A DNA stretch of 17,067 nucleotides from an uncultured Acidimicrobiales bacterium (GTDB lineage Bacteria > Actinomycetota > Acidimicrobiia > Acidimicrobiales > UBA10347): the NCBI GenBank assembly GCA_937942965.1, contig CALDGN010000304.1, positions 1 through 17,067 of the forward strand, given 5' to 3'. The notes under the pieces are model-generated. The model saw only the letters and a list, made by a program, of their open reading frames with translations. It searched no databases and was not told the origin of the DNA. The translations under genes and the position numbers were made by a program. Numbering within the stretch: position 1 is the stretch's first letter; each line of letters begins with the position of its first letter. Of this stretch, positions 1 to 6,959 are shown piece by piece.

Positions 1-141
1 ATAGGCGTGGCGCTTGCGAGACCAAGCCGGCGAATCGCTGCCGTCCCCGGGCGCCCAATCATCGGGGCGGCCAGAAGGGGCGCGCCCGGAGAGCCGTCGC
101 TCCAACTCCTTCCAAGGCACCGGTGGGTTGCGCCAAGCCAT
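1..141 (-). CDS. dnaE2: Error-prone DNA polymerase DnaE2 (ImuC), N-terminal fragment cut by window edge
   Basis: Only the first 47 codons lie in the window; the gene runs off the left edge. The peptide begins MAWRNPPVPWKELERRLSGR and reaches SRKRHAY at residues 41-47. Both stretches resemble the start of actinobacterial DnaE2, which opens with a W-N-x-P-P-x-W-x-E-x-E-R element and has an SRKRxAY segment just before its PHP domain. DnaE2 is the alpha-subunit-like polymerase that carries out SOS-induced translesion synthesis with ImuA' and ImuB. The ATG at 141 is the only plausible start, because an in-frame TGA lies at 165-163. There is no Shine-Dalgarno sequence, and the start sits 4 bases from a LexA box, so the transcript may be leaderless. 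The identification rests on the N-terminus alone, without catalytic motifs. The presence of imuA'-imuB in the same window and orientation supports it. Confidence 0.8.
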   Translation of the reverse strand, partial: MAWRNPPVPWKELERRLSGRAPSGRPDDWAPGDGSDSPAWSRKRHAY

Positions 142-145
142 CCCA

Positions 146-159
146 CGAACATACGTTCG
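146..159. promoter_or_regulatory. LexA/SOS box upstream of dnaE2
   Basis: The plus strand reads CGAACATACGTTCG, which fits the Gram-positive/actinobacterial LexA consensus CGAACRNRYGTTCG at every position. It ends 4 bases before the dnaE2 ATG and lies between that ATG and the end of the upstream nucleotidyltransferase gene. On the minus strand the centre contains TATGTT, a plausible -10 hexamer (TAnnnT) about 7 bases from the start codon. LexA would then cover the core promoter of a leaderless transcript; that last step is inference. Confidence 0.85.
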
Positions 160-179
160 ACTTCAGGAGTTGGCAACCG

Positions 180-689
180 TCAAGACGGCGAGTCGTCTGT
201 CTCCTTCTCGATCTCATCGAGCAGGGACTCAAGGTACGGAAGCGCCCGGAGGTCCTTCGGACGGTCCGCCGCACGTTTCGAGTCGATAACGGCCCGAAGG
301 CCAGCTACCCGAATCGTGACGCCTGAGCTCAGCTGCATATCCACGGCGTCTTCATTCCAACCAGCAAAACCGATTCGCGGGCCAGCCGGTTCGAATGTCA
401 GATCGAGATCACCGGCATCAGTCTCGAGATTGAGCATCAATGGCATTGCGAGAAGGAAACCAGCGTCGATCGTTGTCTCGACAGGACCGCCAGCCGTGCG
501 CAACTTGGCACCGAGTCGGTTGAGTGCGTCGGCAAGCCGCCCAAGGTTCTCAGCTGAGCGATCGGGCACTACATCGACGTCGACCGTCGGAAGTGGGGAG
601 CCATGCATCACCGCAGCTAGACCGCCAATCAACACGAACTGGACGCCCTCATCGACCAGGACCGAGAAGAGTCGCTCCGGGTCGAACAC
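180..689 (-). CDS. Nucleotidyltransferase-fold protein (MNT/AbiEii-like), second gene of a two-gene cassette
   Basis: A 169-residue soluble protein with a GTG start. It carries the minimal nucleotidyltransferase signature: G22-G23 in the helix-turn, D37-V-D39 in the next strand (TVDVDVV) and a third acidic strand around D94/D96 (GDLDL). A late segment, DSKRAADRPKD (about 136-146), is typical of AbiEii-like and MNT-like proteins of actinobacteria. Family members transfer nucleotides to tRNA or partner proteins, either as toxins (AbiEii, MenT) or as antitoxins (MNT of HEPN-MNT). The start lies 1 base after the stop of the 50-residue gene at 843-691, so the two are probably co-translated. The gene ends 39 bases before the dnaE2 start. 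No substrate can be read from the sequence. Its role as a toxin-antitoxin component is inferred; a small-molecule nucleotidyltransferase is an alternative. Confidence 0.75.
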   Translation of the reverse strand: MFDPERLFSVLVDEGVQFVLIGGLAAVMHGSPLPTVDVDVVPDRSAENLGRLADALNRLGAKLRTAGGPVETTIDAGFLLAMPLMLNLETDAGDLDLTFEPAGPRIGFAGWNEDAVDMQLSSGVTIRVAGLRAVIDSKRAADRPKDLRALPYLESLLDEIEKETDDSPS

Positions 690-690
690 G

Positions 691-843
691 TCAGCTCACC
701 TGTCGAGCACCAGCGCGCAACTGGTCCATCATGCGGACTTCATGAACCATCCGTTCAAGACGTTCAGCGGGGGCTAGTCCACGCCGCAGCCGAATGTCAC
801 CAACATCAACACCTCGATGATCGTGAAGCGCTTCGCTCGACAT
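691..843 (-). CDS. 50-residue partner protein of the nucleotidyltransferase
   Basis: An ATG-started open frame that stops (TGA 693-691) one base before the nucleotidyltransferase GTG. The peptide starts MSSEALHDHRGVDVGDIRLR and continues with a charged, probably helical segment, APAERLERMVHEVRMMDQLR. Small proteins with an ERxxxMVxxVRxxxxxR-like helix directly before AbiEii/MNT-like genes are, from memory, a recurrent arrangement in actinobacteria. The tight coupling and the amphipathic helix suggest a binding partner, perhaps the antitoxin or a neutralising subunit. There is no recognisable DNA-binding motif. It is short, so coding status rests on its position, an uninterrupted frame and the helix-like composition. 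The sequence ACTGGGGTC before the ATG gives a weak ribosome-binding site. Confidence 0.6.
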   Translation of the reverse strand: MSSEALHDHRGVDVGDIRLRRGLAPAERLERMVHEVRMMDQLRAGARQVS

Positions 844-961
844 GACCCCAGTCTACGACGAAGCTACGACAGCGTGCCTGCACGCACTTCAACAAGAAAT
901 CGAGTTGCGCAACCGGCGGCATTAGGGGCACACGCAATCGGGCGCAACAACTAAAACTGCA
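844..961. promoter_or_regulatory. Divergent intergenic region with short direct and inverted repeats
   Basis: This spacer separates the leftward small gene/nucleotidyltransferase pair from the rightward AraC regulator. Visible elements are two CTACGAC copies at 853-859 and 864-870 (11-base period, one helical turn), an inverted repeat GCGTGC-CT-GCACGC at 872-885, and a palindrome GTTGCGCAAC at 904-913 whose half GCGCAAC recurs at 942-948. They lie where operators for both promoters would be expected. No convincing -35/-10 pair could be assigned. Operator function is inferred only from position and symmetry. Confidence 0.35.
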
Positions 962-964
962 GTG

Positions 965-1705
965 ATGTATGACCCGGTCAAGGACGGCGTCGCCAAGACG
1001 GTCGACGGCGTTGTCTATATCGAGGCAGCCCCACCCGAACGGCTCTCGCAACTCGTGCACTGCTTCTGGGAGCTGCGCACCGAGCGGGTGCTAGACGACG
1101 GCTTCGTGCTGCATGCGTTGCCCGATGCATGCGTGAACCTGCTGTTCAACCAGATCGACACTGCGATCGCCGGGGTCACTGCGCTGCAGACGACATACCT
1201 CGAGCTGCACCTCGGCACGCAGTTTCACTACACAGGCATCCAGCTCTATCCCGGCGTCTGGCAGGGCGGGCCCGACGCCGTGGTCGACCACTACGTGGGT
1301 GAGCCCTACGACGGGGACCTCGGGCTCGTCGAGATCAGCGAACGATGCGCACTGTTGGACTTCGATGCGAAGACGCCAATCTTCAGCGAGTTCGTTGACC
1401 GATTGGCCGACGACGGCGTCATCGAACCCAACCCGGTGACGAGCCGCATCCTGGCGGCGCTCGACGACATCAACTCGGTGGCTGACATGGCCGCAGCGGC
1501 GGCGCTCTCCCCTCGGCAACTGCAACGCACCCTCAAGGCGACCACCGGTTTCTCGCCCCACGACTTCCTCAAGGTCCTGCGGCTCCAGCAGAGCTTCCGC
1601 AAGGACTACCAGCTGGCCTTCGCCGACCAGTCGCACTACACCCACTCGTTCCGCCAAGCGACCGGCTACACCCCCGGTCGATTCCAGAAGACCTTTGATG
1701 TCTGA
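965..1705 (+). CDS. AraC-family transcriptional regulator with DUF6597-like N-terminal domain
   Basis: A 246-residue regulator. The N-terminal half (about 15-125; VHCFWELRTERV, LHALPDACVNLLFN) resembles the DUF6597-type sensor domain found in many AraC-like proteins. The C-terminal part is an AraC DNA-binding domain: ALSPRQLQRTLKATTGFSPH is the first helix-turn-helix and linker, and FADQSHYTHSFRQATGYTPG is the second recognition helix and AraC signature. The stretch between LRLQ and FADQSH has only about 10 residues where a typical AraC domain has about 20, so the first helix of the second motif looks shortened. This may be a family trait. The ATG at 965 is preferred; a GTG at 962 is in frame. 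No good ribosome-binding site is visible. The VOC gene follows 94 bases downstream on the same strand, so the regulator probably controls it. The ligand is unknown. Confidence 0.85.
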   Translation: MYDPVKDGVAKTVDGVVYIEAAPPERLSQLVHCFWELRTERVLDDGFVLHALPDACVNLLFNQIDTAIAGVTALQTTYLELHLGTQFHYTGIQLYPGVWQGGPDAVVDHYVGEPYDGDLGLVEISERCALLDFDAKTPIFSEFVDRLADDGVIEPNPVTSRILAALDDINSVADMAAAAALSPRQLQRTLKATTGFSPHDFLKVLRLQQSFRKDYQLAFADQSHYTHSFRQATGYTPGRFQKTFDV

Positions 1706-1799
1706 TATCTACAATCCCTGACCGCTCAATTTCCATACCTTCGCCTTGTACCCACTTCCCCGCCTCGCCGGGGAACTCCCCCAGAGAAGGAACAAGGCA

Positions 1800-2174
1800 A
1801 TGCGCAAAGTTGGATGGTTCGATATCTACGTCGATGACATGGATCGGGCCCAGACGTTCTACGAGACCGTGCTCCAAACCGAGCTGGCGCCGATGGACGA
1901 CCCAAGCGATGACACCGTCATCATGCGGACCTTCGTCGACGACTTCGCATCACACGGCGCAGGCGGTGCGTTGGTGAAGCTGGCCCACGCGTCGCCCGGC
2001 ATCGGCGGCTCGATGGTCTACTTCAGTTGCGACGACTGCGAGGTCGAGCAAAGTCGGGTCGAAGCTGCCGGCGGTCAGATCGCTCGACCGAAGTTCCCGA
2101 TCGGCGACCACGGCTTCGTGTCACTGGCGATGGACACCGAAGGCAACATGATCGGCTTCCATAGCCAGCGCTGA
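1800..2174 (+). CDS. VOC (glyoxalase/bleomycin-resistance fold) family protein
   Basis: A 124-residue protein with the paired beta-alpha-beta-beta-beta layout of the vicinal oxygen chelate superfamily. KVGWFDIYVDDMDRAQTFYE is the first strand and helix; SMVYFSCDDCEVEQSRVEAAGG is the start of the second module; and AMDTEGNMIGFHS is the typical closing strand. The canonical metal-ligand His/Glu at the first strand and in the final EGN strand are not obvious, so it may bind a ligand rather than catalyse a glyoxalase reaction. The ATG at 1800 is chosen because AGAAGGA lies just upstream. An in-frame ATG at 1746 would add 18 residues unlike the family and with no ribosome-binding site. The preceding AraC-type gene suggests a regulator-effector pair; such pairings are common. 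Substrate unknown. Confidence 0.85.
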   Translation: MRKVGWFDIYVDDMDRAQTFYETVLQTELAPMDDPSDDTVIMRTFVDDFASHGAGGALVKLAHASPGIGGSMVYFSCDDCEVEQSRVEAAGGQIARPKFPIGDHGFVSLAMDTEGNMIGFHSQR

Positions 2175-2199
2175 GCGACCGGCACTGCTGTGCAGCCCG

Positions 2200-3372
2200 C
2201 TACTCGTGGACCGAGGCGATGAGCGGTTCTAGGTAGCGGGCTCGCACCGCGAGCACCTGGCGGATCTCCATCTCGAGCGACGCATAGAACTGCTCTCGAT
2301 ACAGCTCATCGCTGATCTGGCTCACGGCGAACTGCAGTGCCGAGATCGCGGCAATGAAACCGGACACGGCGAACAGCTCCCAGGTGACGACAATGTCGCT
2401 TCCGAACAGAGGGAACTCGGCCAGTGGATCGAAGTCGCTGCCGGTGAACTCGGTCCACTGCAGGATCGTTTCTTCGCGGACCGTGAGCAGACCGAAACCG
2501 ACGAAGAAGCCGCCGATGACTGCAGCGACGAGCAGCATCTGCACGACCTGGGCGATCGTCATAAGCAATGTGAAGTTGCGGACCTCGCCGGGATCGAGCG
2601 GGACCAGTTCCGGTCCGCCAGCGGGGCACGCACGAGGCGGGATCGGCGCATCGGTCGCCGCGCAGATCTCGTCGACTTCTTGCCAGCTCGAGAAGCGGTG
2701 CAGGTTGGCGACCTCGGTCGGCGAGCGCAACACGATGAACAACAAGGCCGGAGTCAGGACCAACGCAATCGTGAGTGCATAGAACGCCGGGGTCAGGTCG
2801 TGGGCGACTTGCCACATCTCGGCGTTCAGAAACAGGAACGTGGCGAAGAGCAGTAGCAGCGGCAGCGACCGGGCCAGCAGCACGACGATGCCTCGGAGCT
2901 GCACGACGACCTCGCGCAGCCCCCAGCGGAACATCGGCACGATGCCGTAGGTCGTCAGCACGTAGCCAGCAGCGAGCAAGAACGCGTTGAACAGCAGTAG
3001 TTGCCACCAGAGACGACCGGCGTTCTCGGCGAAGATGAGGGCGATCAGCGGCGCCCCGAGCAGGAATGCGCCGATCTCGATGATGCCGATGTCATCGGGC
3101 AGCGCCAGCAGGCGCCGGCCACGCAGCCGGTTCACGCCGAGCGCCACTCCCGTGAGGATCGCGAACGCGCCCAGCGCCACCAGGAACTGCTTCCATCCCG
3201 AGAACCGGTCGCCGAAACCGGCCAAGCCGCCGAGCAAGAACGTCAGCACCAAGAACGGCACCATGCGAGTAAGGACGTCTTCGCTCGCGTTGTAGTGGAA
3301 GATCGCTTGCGGCACACCACGGTGCACAAACCACCGTTCGACCGCGTCGAGATTGAGCTCTTCCTCCTCCAC
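2200..3372 (-). CDS. Conserved actinobacterial-type integral membrane protein, 8 predicted helices
   Basis: A 390-residue protein starting with GTG. After an acidic N-terminus with VERWFVHRGVPQAIFHYNAS (11-30), hydrophobic segments lie near 37-53, 60-80, 94-114, 121-144, 158-182, 196-216, 265-297 and 330-352. A loop at 217-265 contains two cysteines (C237, C249). The C-terminal tail (355-390) is charged and helical. The opening ERWFVxRGxPxxIxxYxAxxDVxTR pattern is one I associate with uncharacterised actinobacterial membrane proteins; no function is known to me. The gene begins 20 bases after the stop of the large GT-C-like gene on the same strand, so they are probably one operon, and a role in the same envelope process is inferred. 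It ends 25 bases from the convergent VOC gene; the gap holds only a weak 4-base stem. Confidence 0.75.
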   Translation of the reverse strand: MEEEELNLDAVERWFVHRGVPQAIFHYNASEDVLTRMVPFLVLTFLLGGLAGFGDRFSGWKQFLVALGAFAILTGVALGVNRLRGRRLLALPDDIGIIEIGAFLLGAPLIALIFAENAGRLWWQLLLFNAFLLAAGYVLTTYGIVPMFRWGLREVVVQLRGIVVLLARSLPLLLLFATFLFLNAEMWQVAHDLTPAFYALTIALVLTPALLFIVLRSPTEVANLHRFSSWQEVDEICAATDAPIPPRACPAGGPELVPLDPGEVRNFTLLMTIAQVVQMLLVAAVIGGFFVGFGLLTVREETILQWTEFTGSDFDPLAEFPLFGSDIVVTWELFAVSGFIAAISALQFAVSQISDELYREQFYASLEMEIRQVLAVRARYLEPLIASVHE

Positions 3373-3392
3373 GACCGGCCACTCTAGGCAGC

Positions 3393-6300
3393 TCAGCCGG
3401 CCGACGAGATGAAGGTGCTGACGTCGACCCGGACGCTCGAGAACGGATACGGGAAGTCGTCGGGAAGATCGATCAAGGCGGTGGGAGCGTTGATGAGCTG
3501 CTGGTTGACATTGTTGGCCTGCGAGAACAACAGCGCCGGCAGGTCGACCTGGTCGATGCTCGACAGATCCGGAATCGCCATATCGAATGTCTGGGTCCGT
3601 TGCGGACGGACCGAGTAGTCGACATAGGTGTGCTCGACCCAGGCCACTTCGCCAAACTCATCGAGGAAGCTAAACAGCACGATTGGAATCGTCGCCTCTT
3701 GCACGCCGTCGTTGCGGAGCTCCCCCTCGATAATCCACTCGCCATCGTCGTTCTGGCCGACGCCAATCTGGTTGACCTGCAGGCCGCGGTAAAGACCGGC
3801 ATCGGTCACGACGGCTTGGGCGTAGACCTCGAACGAGACGATCTCTTCATCGAGCTGGATCGGGTGGAAGTCGAGCGGATCGAAATCGAGCGAAACGCCA
3901 GCAGCGACCTCTTCGAATTCGATCCGGAACGGCGTCGACTCTCTCGGATTCAGTGAGTGCAAGATCTGTTCAGTGGCGTTGTAGCGAACGATCTGCTCGC
4001 CCTCGGCGTCGCGCAGGATCGCATAGACCGTCATGTCCGCCGGGTCGACATCGACGTTGATGACCTCGCCCACGACAACCGGCCGGCCCTCGAACTCGAC
4101 CAGGCGCGCGGACGTCAGGTGTAGGTCGGGGCGATCCTGTTTGTCGGTGCGATCCGGGTTTGCCTCGCGCACTCGAGTACGGCCGGCTTGTTCGTAGTCG
4201 ACGCCAGCGACGCGGGACAGCTGCTGTGGCGGCACGTAGAGATCGGGCTCATCGGGCACGACATACCACTCGCCGTCACGCTCGATCATGTCGACGTCTT
4301 CGACGATCGGATACCAGTCGATCGAGGTGATGTAGGTCAGGTCAGCTCGGACCGTGGCGCGACCGTCATCGGTCGTCGACACTGTCTCGACTTCCATGCG
4401 ATCGAGCTTGGCGTACGACGCGAGCAGGCCGCCGTTGACCGACAGCTGGAGCCGCCAGAGTTCGTAGTCGGGGCGAGTCCGAGGATCGAGGCGGTCGTAC
4501 GCGCTCTCGAATCGACGGAAGTCGAGATCATCGAAGTAGCCCTCGGCGGTCCGCTCAGGCGACGGCACGTAGGCGTCACTGGTGATCAGCCGGGCAGGCC
4601 ACCACAGCACCAGGCACATCATGACCACAACTCGGATGACCTTGGTCCGACGCTTGACCTTGCGATTGGCGAAGCCTCGGATCACCGAGATCGCACGCGA
4701 CGAGATCGAATCGGCCTTTGGTTGCAGATGCGAGGCCGGAAGCTCGCGGAGCGCGTCTTCGCTCTTGTGCAGCACTGCGTCGAGCGACTTGAGCGGACCG
4801 AGCACAAGCCGGGTCTGCTGGCGCTCCATGTCGAGCTCTTCGTCCTTGCGAGTGCCCGGACGTCCAAAGAAGGTCCAGGTCAACACGACGAGTGCGGAGA
4901 GCATCGCTGCCGGCGGGATCGTGCCCCACATGATGCGCTGCCAGGCGGCGACCTCTCGCGAGGGCAGCTCGTTCGGTAGCGGCGGGATGTCGGCCCGCTC
5001 CCAGACCTCGATGCCGTTCTCGAGCAGACCGAGCGACTTCCAGCCGGCGAAGTGCAGCAACGGGTCATAGAACGCATCGTTCGAGAAGACGTACTTGAGG
5101 TTGTACTTCTCGGGGACCTCGACGAACTGTTGCAGCGAACCGAGTCCGCTGATGCCGCGGTACTTCGCCCCTTCGAGCCGTTCGACCGAGGTGCTCGTCA
5201 GTTCTGGCAGTCGCCGGGCCGAGTGGTAGTTGCCGTCGACTTGGGTCGCCAGCGTCTGGGCTGAGAGCCAGGCGACTTGGTCACCAAAGCCGAGGGTGAG
5301 GAACCGCCAACGATCGTGATCGTCCTTCTCCAGGAAGGCAACGATCGGATCCGGGTCGATCGACTGGGGCTGGAACTTGCGGTACTGCGACAAGGTCGCC
5401 GAGAACAGGGTGAACGAGATGAACGCGATCAGCAGCGTTGTCTGCGCGGTGCGCAGCAGCGCCCGCCCGCCGGTGCGACGCAGCCAGTTGGCGACCGAAC
5501 CGTCTTCGAGGCTCAGCACGAACATGCCGGCGAGCGGCATGATTTGGATCGCCGCCCACGTCGTGAATCGGTCGAGCGTCAGAATCCAGAACGCGCCGCC
5601 GAGCACGGCCTCCGAGATCGGTGTGGTGCCGCCCGTGCCCAGCACGAAGAGCGTGAAGATCGATGCAGCCAGCGGCCACTTCTTATCGAGGACCGCCCGC
5701 ACCATCGCGTACGGGATCAAGAAGAAGTTGAAGCCCCACGGAATCACGAAGAACATCAAGCCGAGGTTCTTGTCCTCTAAGAAGTTGGACCGGCTGCCGT
5801 GCGGAATCGAAACCTGGTTGATCGGGTCCGTCGCCGACGAAATCCAGTACGGCAACACGACGCCGAGCAGCGCCATCAGAATGAACGGGCCGAGAATGCA
5901 GGCCCGCAATGCGGCCGGGGCCATGCGACGGAAGCGCCGGATCATGAGCGGCTTGAACGTCGACCGGTTGATCGGCGGTTCGCCCGTCAGCGTTTCGTCT
6001 GCCCGAGGCTCACGCGACTTCTCGAGCAGCGCATGCACGAGCACGGGGCCAAGAAAGAACACCGACCCGAAGAGCGTCGTCACATGGTGACCAGCGGTAC
6101 ACGCGGCCATCGTGATGATCCCGCAGATGAGATCAACGGGCCTTCCGTGGGTCACCCATTTTCTGATGAACGGGATGGCGTTGAGCAGGAAGGCTGCAGC
6201 GAAGGTCGTTGGTAGCTGGCCGTAGAGATGGACAGTCTGGGCGATGGTCGACGAAACCATGAGCAGCAGGGCACCCGTGGCAGCTGCCTTCTGGTTCACC

Positions 6301-6836
6301 CAACACAGGCCGAACCGGTACATGCCGGTTGCGAGCAGCAGCAGGATAAAGAGCTGGACGAACGCGAACGCCGAATCCAGGCCGACGAGCTTCGACACGG
6401 CCGCCATGGCCTGATGGGTGCCGGGCGGATAGCTGACCGTCGTGAAGCCCGTGTACCAACGGGTATCCCACGTCGAGAACCAATCACGCTCGTAGTGGTC
6501 GGCGAGGAAGATGTGGACGTAGGCGTCGTAGGTGTTGCGGTACGTGCCGAACAGCAGCAGTCCGCCGTGGAACACCGCCGTGACGATGTAGGCCCAGCGC
6601 AAGCGAGGCGGCACTTCGGGCCACTGCTTCGGCGCGCCGCGACGTCGCAGCCAACTCTTCCACCGAGGCATCGGCTGGGCCCCAACGCGGTGTTCCGACG
6701 TCGGAGCCGGAATCGGAGCCACGGCAGTGGCAGTCAGTGACTCAGCGAGAGGCTCAGCGGCCGGTACGGGGTCGCCAACGATCGCTCCTCCGGCACCGGT
6801 CACACCGGCGCCGCCAGAGACTGTCGGCGCTGTCAC
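3393..6836 (-). CDS. Very large GT-C-like membrane protein (PTPS-related/YfhO-like) with C-terminal extracytoplasmic domains
   Basis: A 1147-residue protein. The start is GTG 6836, preceded by AAGGAGAGGA; the frame stays open to 6929 but the extra residues are low-complexity. A cytoplasmic Ala/Pro-rich tail (1-80) leads to a multi-span core. After the first helix (about 81-99), the loop has D104-AYVH108, then WDTRWYTGF and Y136-PPG139. An acidic/His first loop and an aromatic-YPP element are typical of GT-C glycosyltransferases, which use lipid-phosphate sugars, and of the PTPS-related membrane family. GHHVTT (249-254) lies in a later helix. Helices near 630-658 and 729-750 flank a cytoplasmic stretch. 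The last 390 residues appear extracytoplasmic: an NTF2-like segment (about 760-868, GYFDDLDFRRFESAYDRLDP) and a beta-rich FxLYD-like segment (about 900-1000, DLHLTSARLVEFEG). Function is inferred as transfer or export of a cell-surface glycan. It could instead be a non-enzymatic GT-C relative. Confidence 0.7.
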   Translation of the reverse strand: MTAPTVSGGAGVTGAGGAIVGDPVPAAEPLAESLTATAVAPIPAPTSEHRVGAQPMPRWKSWLRRRGAPKQWPEVPPRLRWAYIVTAVFHGGLLLFGTYRNTYDAYVHIFLADHYERDWFSTWDTRWYTGFTTVSYPPGTHQAMAAVSKLVGLDSAFAFVQLFILLLLATGMYRFGLCWVNQKAAATGALLLMVSSTIAQTVHLYGQLPTTFAAAFLLNAIPFIRKWVTHGRPVDLICGIITMAACTAGHHVTTLFGSVFFLGPVLVHALLEKSREPRADETLTGEPPINRSTFKPLMIRRFRRMAPAALRACILGPFILMALLGVVLPYWISSATDPINQVSIPHGSRSNFLEDKNLGLMFFVIPWGFNFFLIPYAMVRAVLDKKWPLAASIFTLFVLGTGGTTPISEAVLGGAFWILTLDRFTTWAAIQIMPLAGMFVLSLEDGSVANWLRRTGGRALLRTAQTTLLIAFISFTLFSATLSQYRKFQPQSIDPDPIVAFLEKDDHDRWRFLTLGFGDQVAWLSAQTLATQVDGNYHSARRLPELTSTSVERLEGAKYRGISGLGSLQQFVEVPEKYNLKYVFSNDAFYDPLLHFAGWKSLGLLENGIEVWERADIPPLPNELPSREVAAWQRIMWGTIPPAAMLSALVVLTWTFFGRPGTRKDEELDMERQQTRLVLGPLKSLDAVLHKSEDALRELPASHLQPKADSISSRAISVIRGFANRKVKRRTKVIRVVVMMCLVLWWPARLITSDAYVPSPERTAEGYFDDLDFRRFESAYDRLDPRTRPDYELWRLQLSVNGGLLASYAKLDRMEVETVSTTDDGRATVRADLTYITSIDWYPIVEDVDMIERDGEWYVVPDEPDLYVPPQQLSRVAGVDYEQAGRTRVREANPDRTDKQDRPDLHLTSARLVEFEGRPVVVGEVINVDVDPADMTVYAILRDAEGEQIVRYNATEQILHSLNPRESTPFRIEFEEVAAGVSLDFDPLDFHPIQLDEEIVSFEVYAQAVVTDAGLYRGLQVNQIGVGQNDDGEWIIEGELRNDGVQEATIPIVLFSFLDEFGEVAWVEHTYVDYSVRPQRTQTFDMAIPDLSSIDQVDLPALLFSQANNVNQQLINAPTALIDLPDDFPYPFSSVRVDVSTFISSAG

Positions 6837-6884
6837 TCCTCTCCTTCGGCCCCGACGGCACCAACGTGAGCCATCGGAATCATC

Positions 6885-6926
6885 GTGACCGGCGTCACAA
6901 CTCAAGCCAGCCTGAGTCATCAGGCT
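6885..6926. promoter_or_regulatory. Two inverted repeats in the divergent promoter region of the envelope locus
   Basis: Between the likely starts of the GT-C-like gene (6836, leftward) and the Ig-like gene (6960, rightward) lie two perfect inverted repeats, each with a 4-base spacer. They are GTGAC-CGGC-GTCAC at 6885-6898 and AGCCTGA-GTCA-TCAGGCT at 6909-6926, with centres 26 bases apart. Their symmetry and position suggest operators shared by both promoters. No regulator gene is adjacent, and regulatory function is inferred from geometry alone. The first repeat contains the alternative GTG start at 6885. Confidence 0.4.
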
Positions 6927-6959
6927 CACAAACGCGGCCGCTCCGCCGACGGATCTGTT

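Noticed and set aside
7..777. 256-codon plus-strand open frame
   Set aside because: It is antisense to the nucleotidyltransferase pair and the dnaE2 start, Arg/Ser/Pro-rich and without domain-like patterns. The minus-strand genes have recognisable motifs.
2182..2193. GCAC-TGCT-GTGC stem between the VOC and membrane-protein genes
   Set aside because: A four-base stem is expected by chance; no T tract.
4188..4979. 263-codon plus-strand open frame
   Set aside because: It lies wholly inside the GT-C-like gene on the opposite strand. The composition (Arg/His/Asp-rich) is typical of a GC-rich shadow frame.
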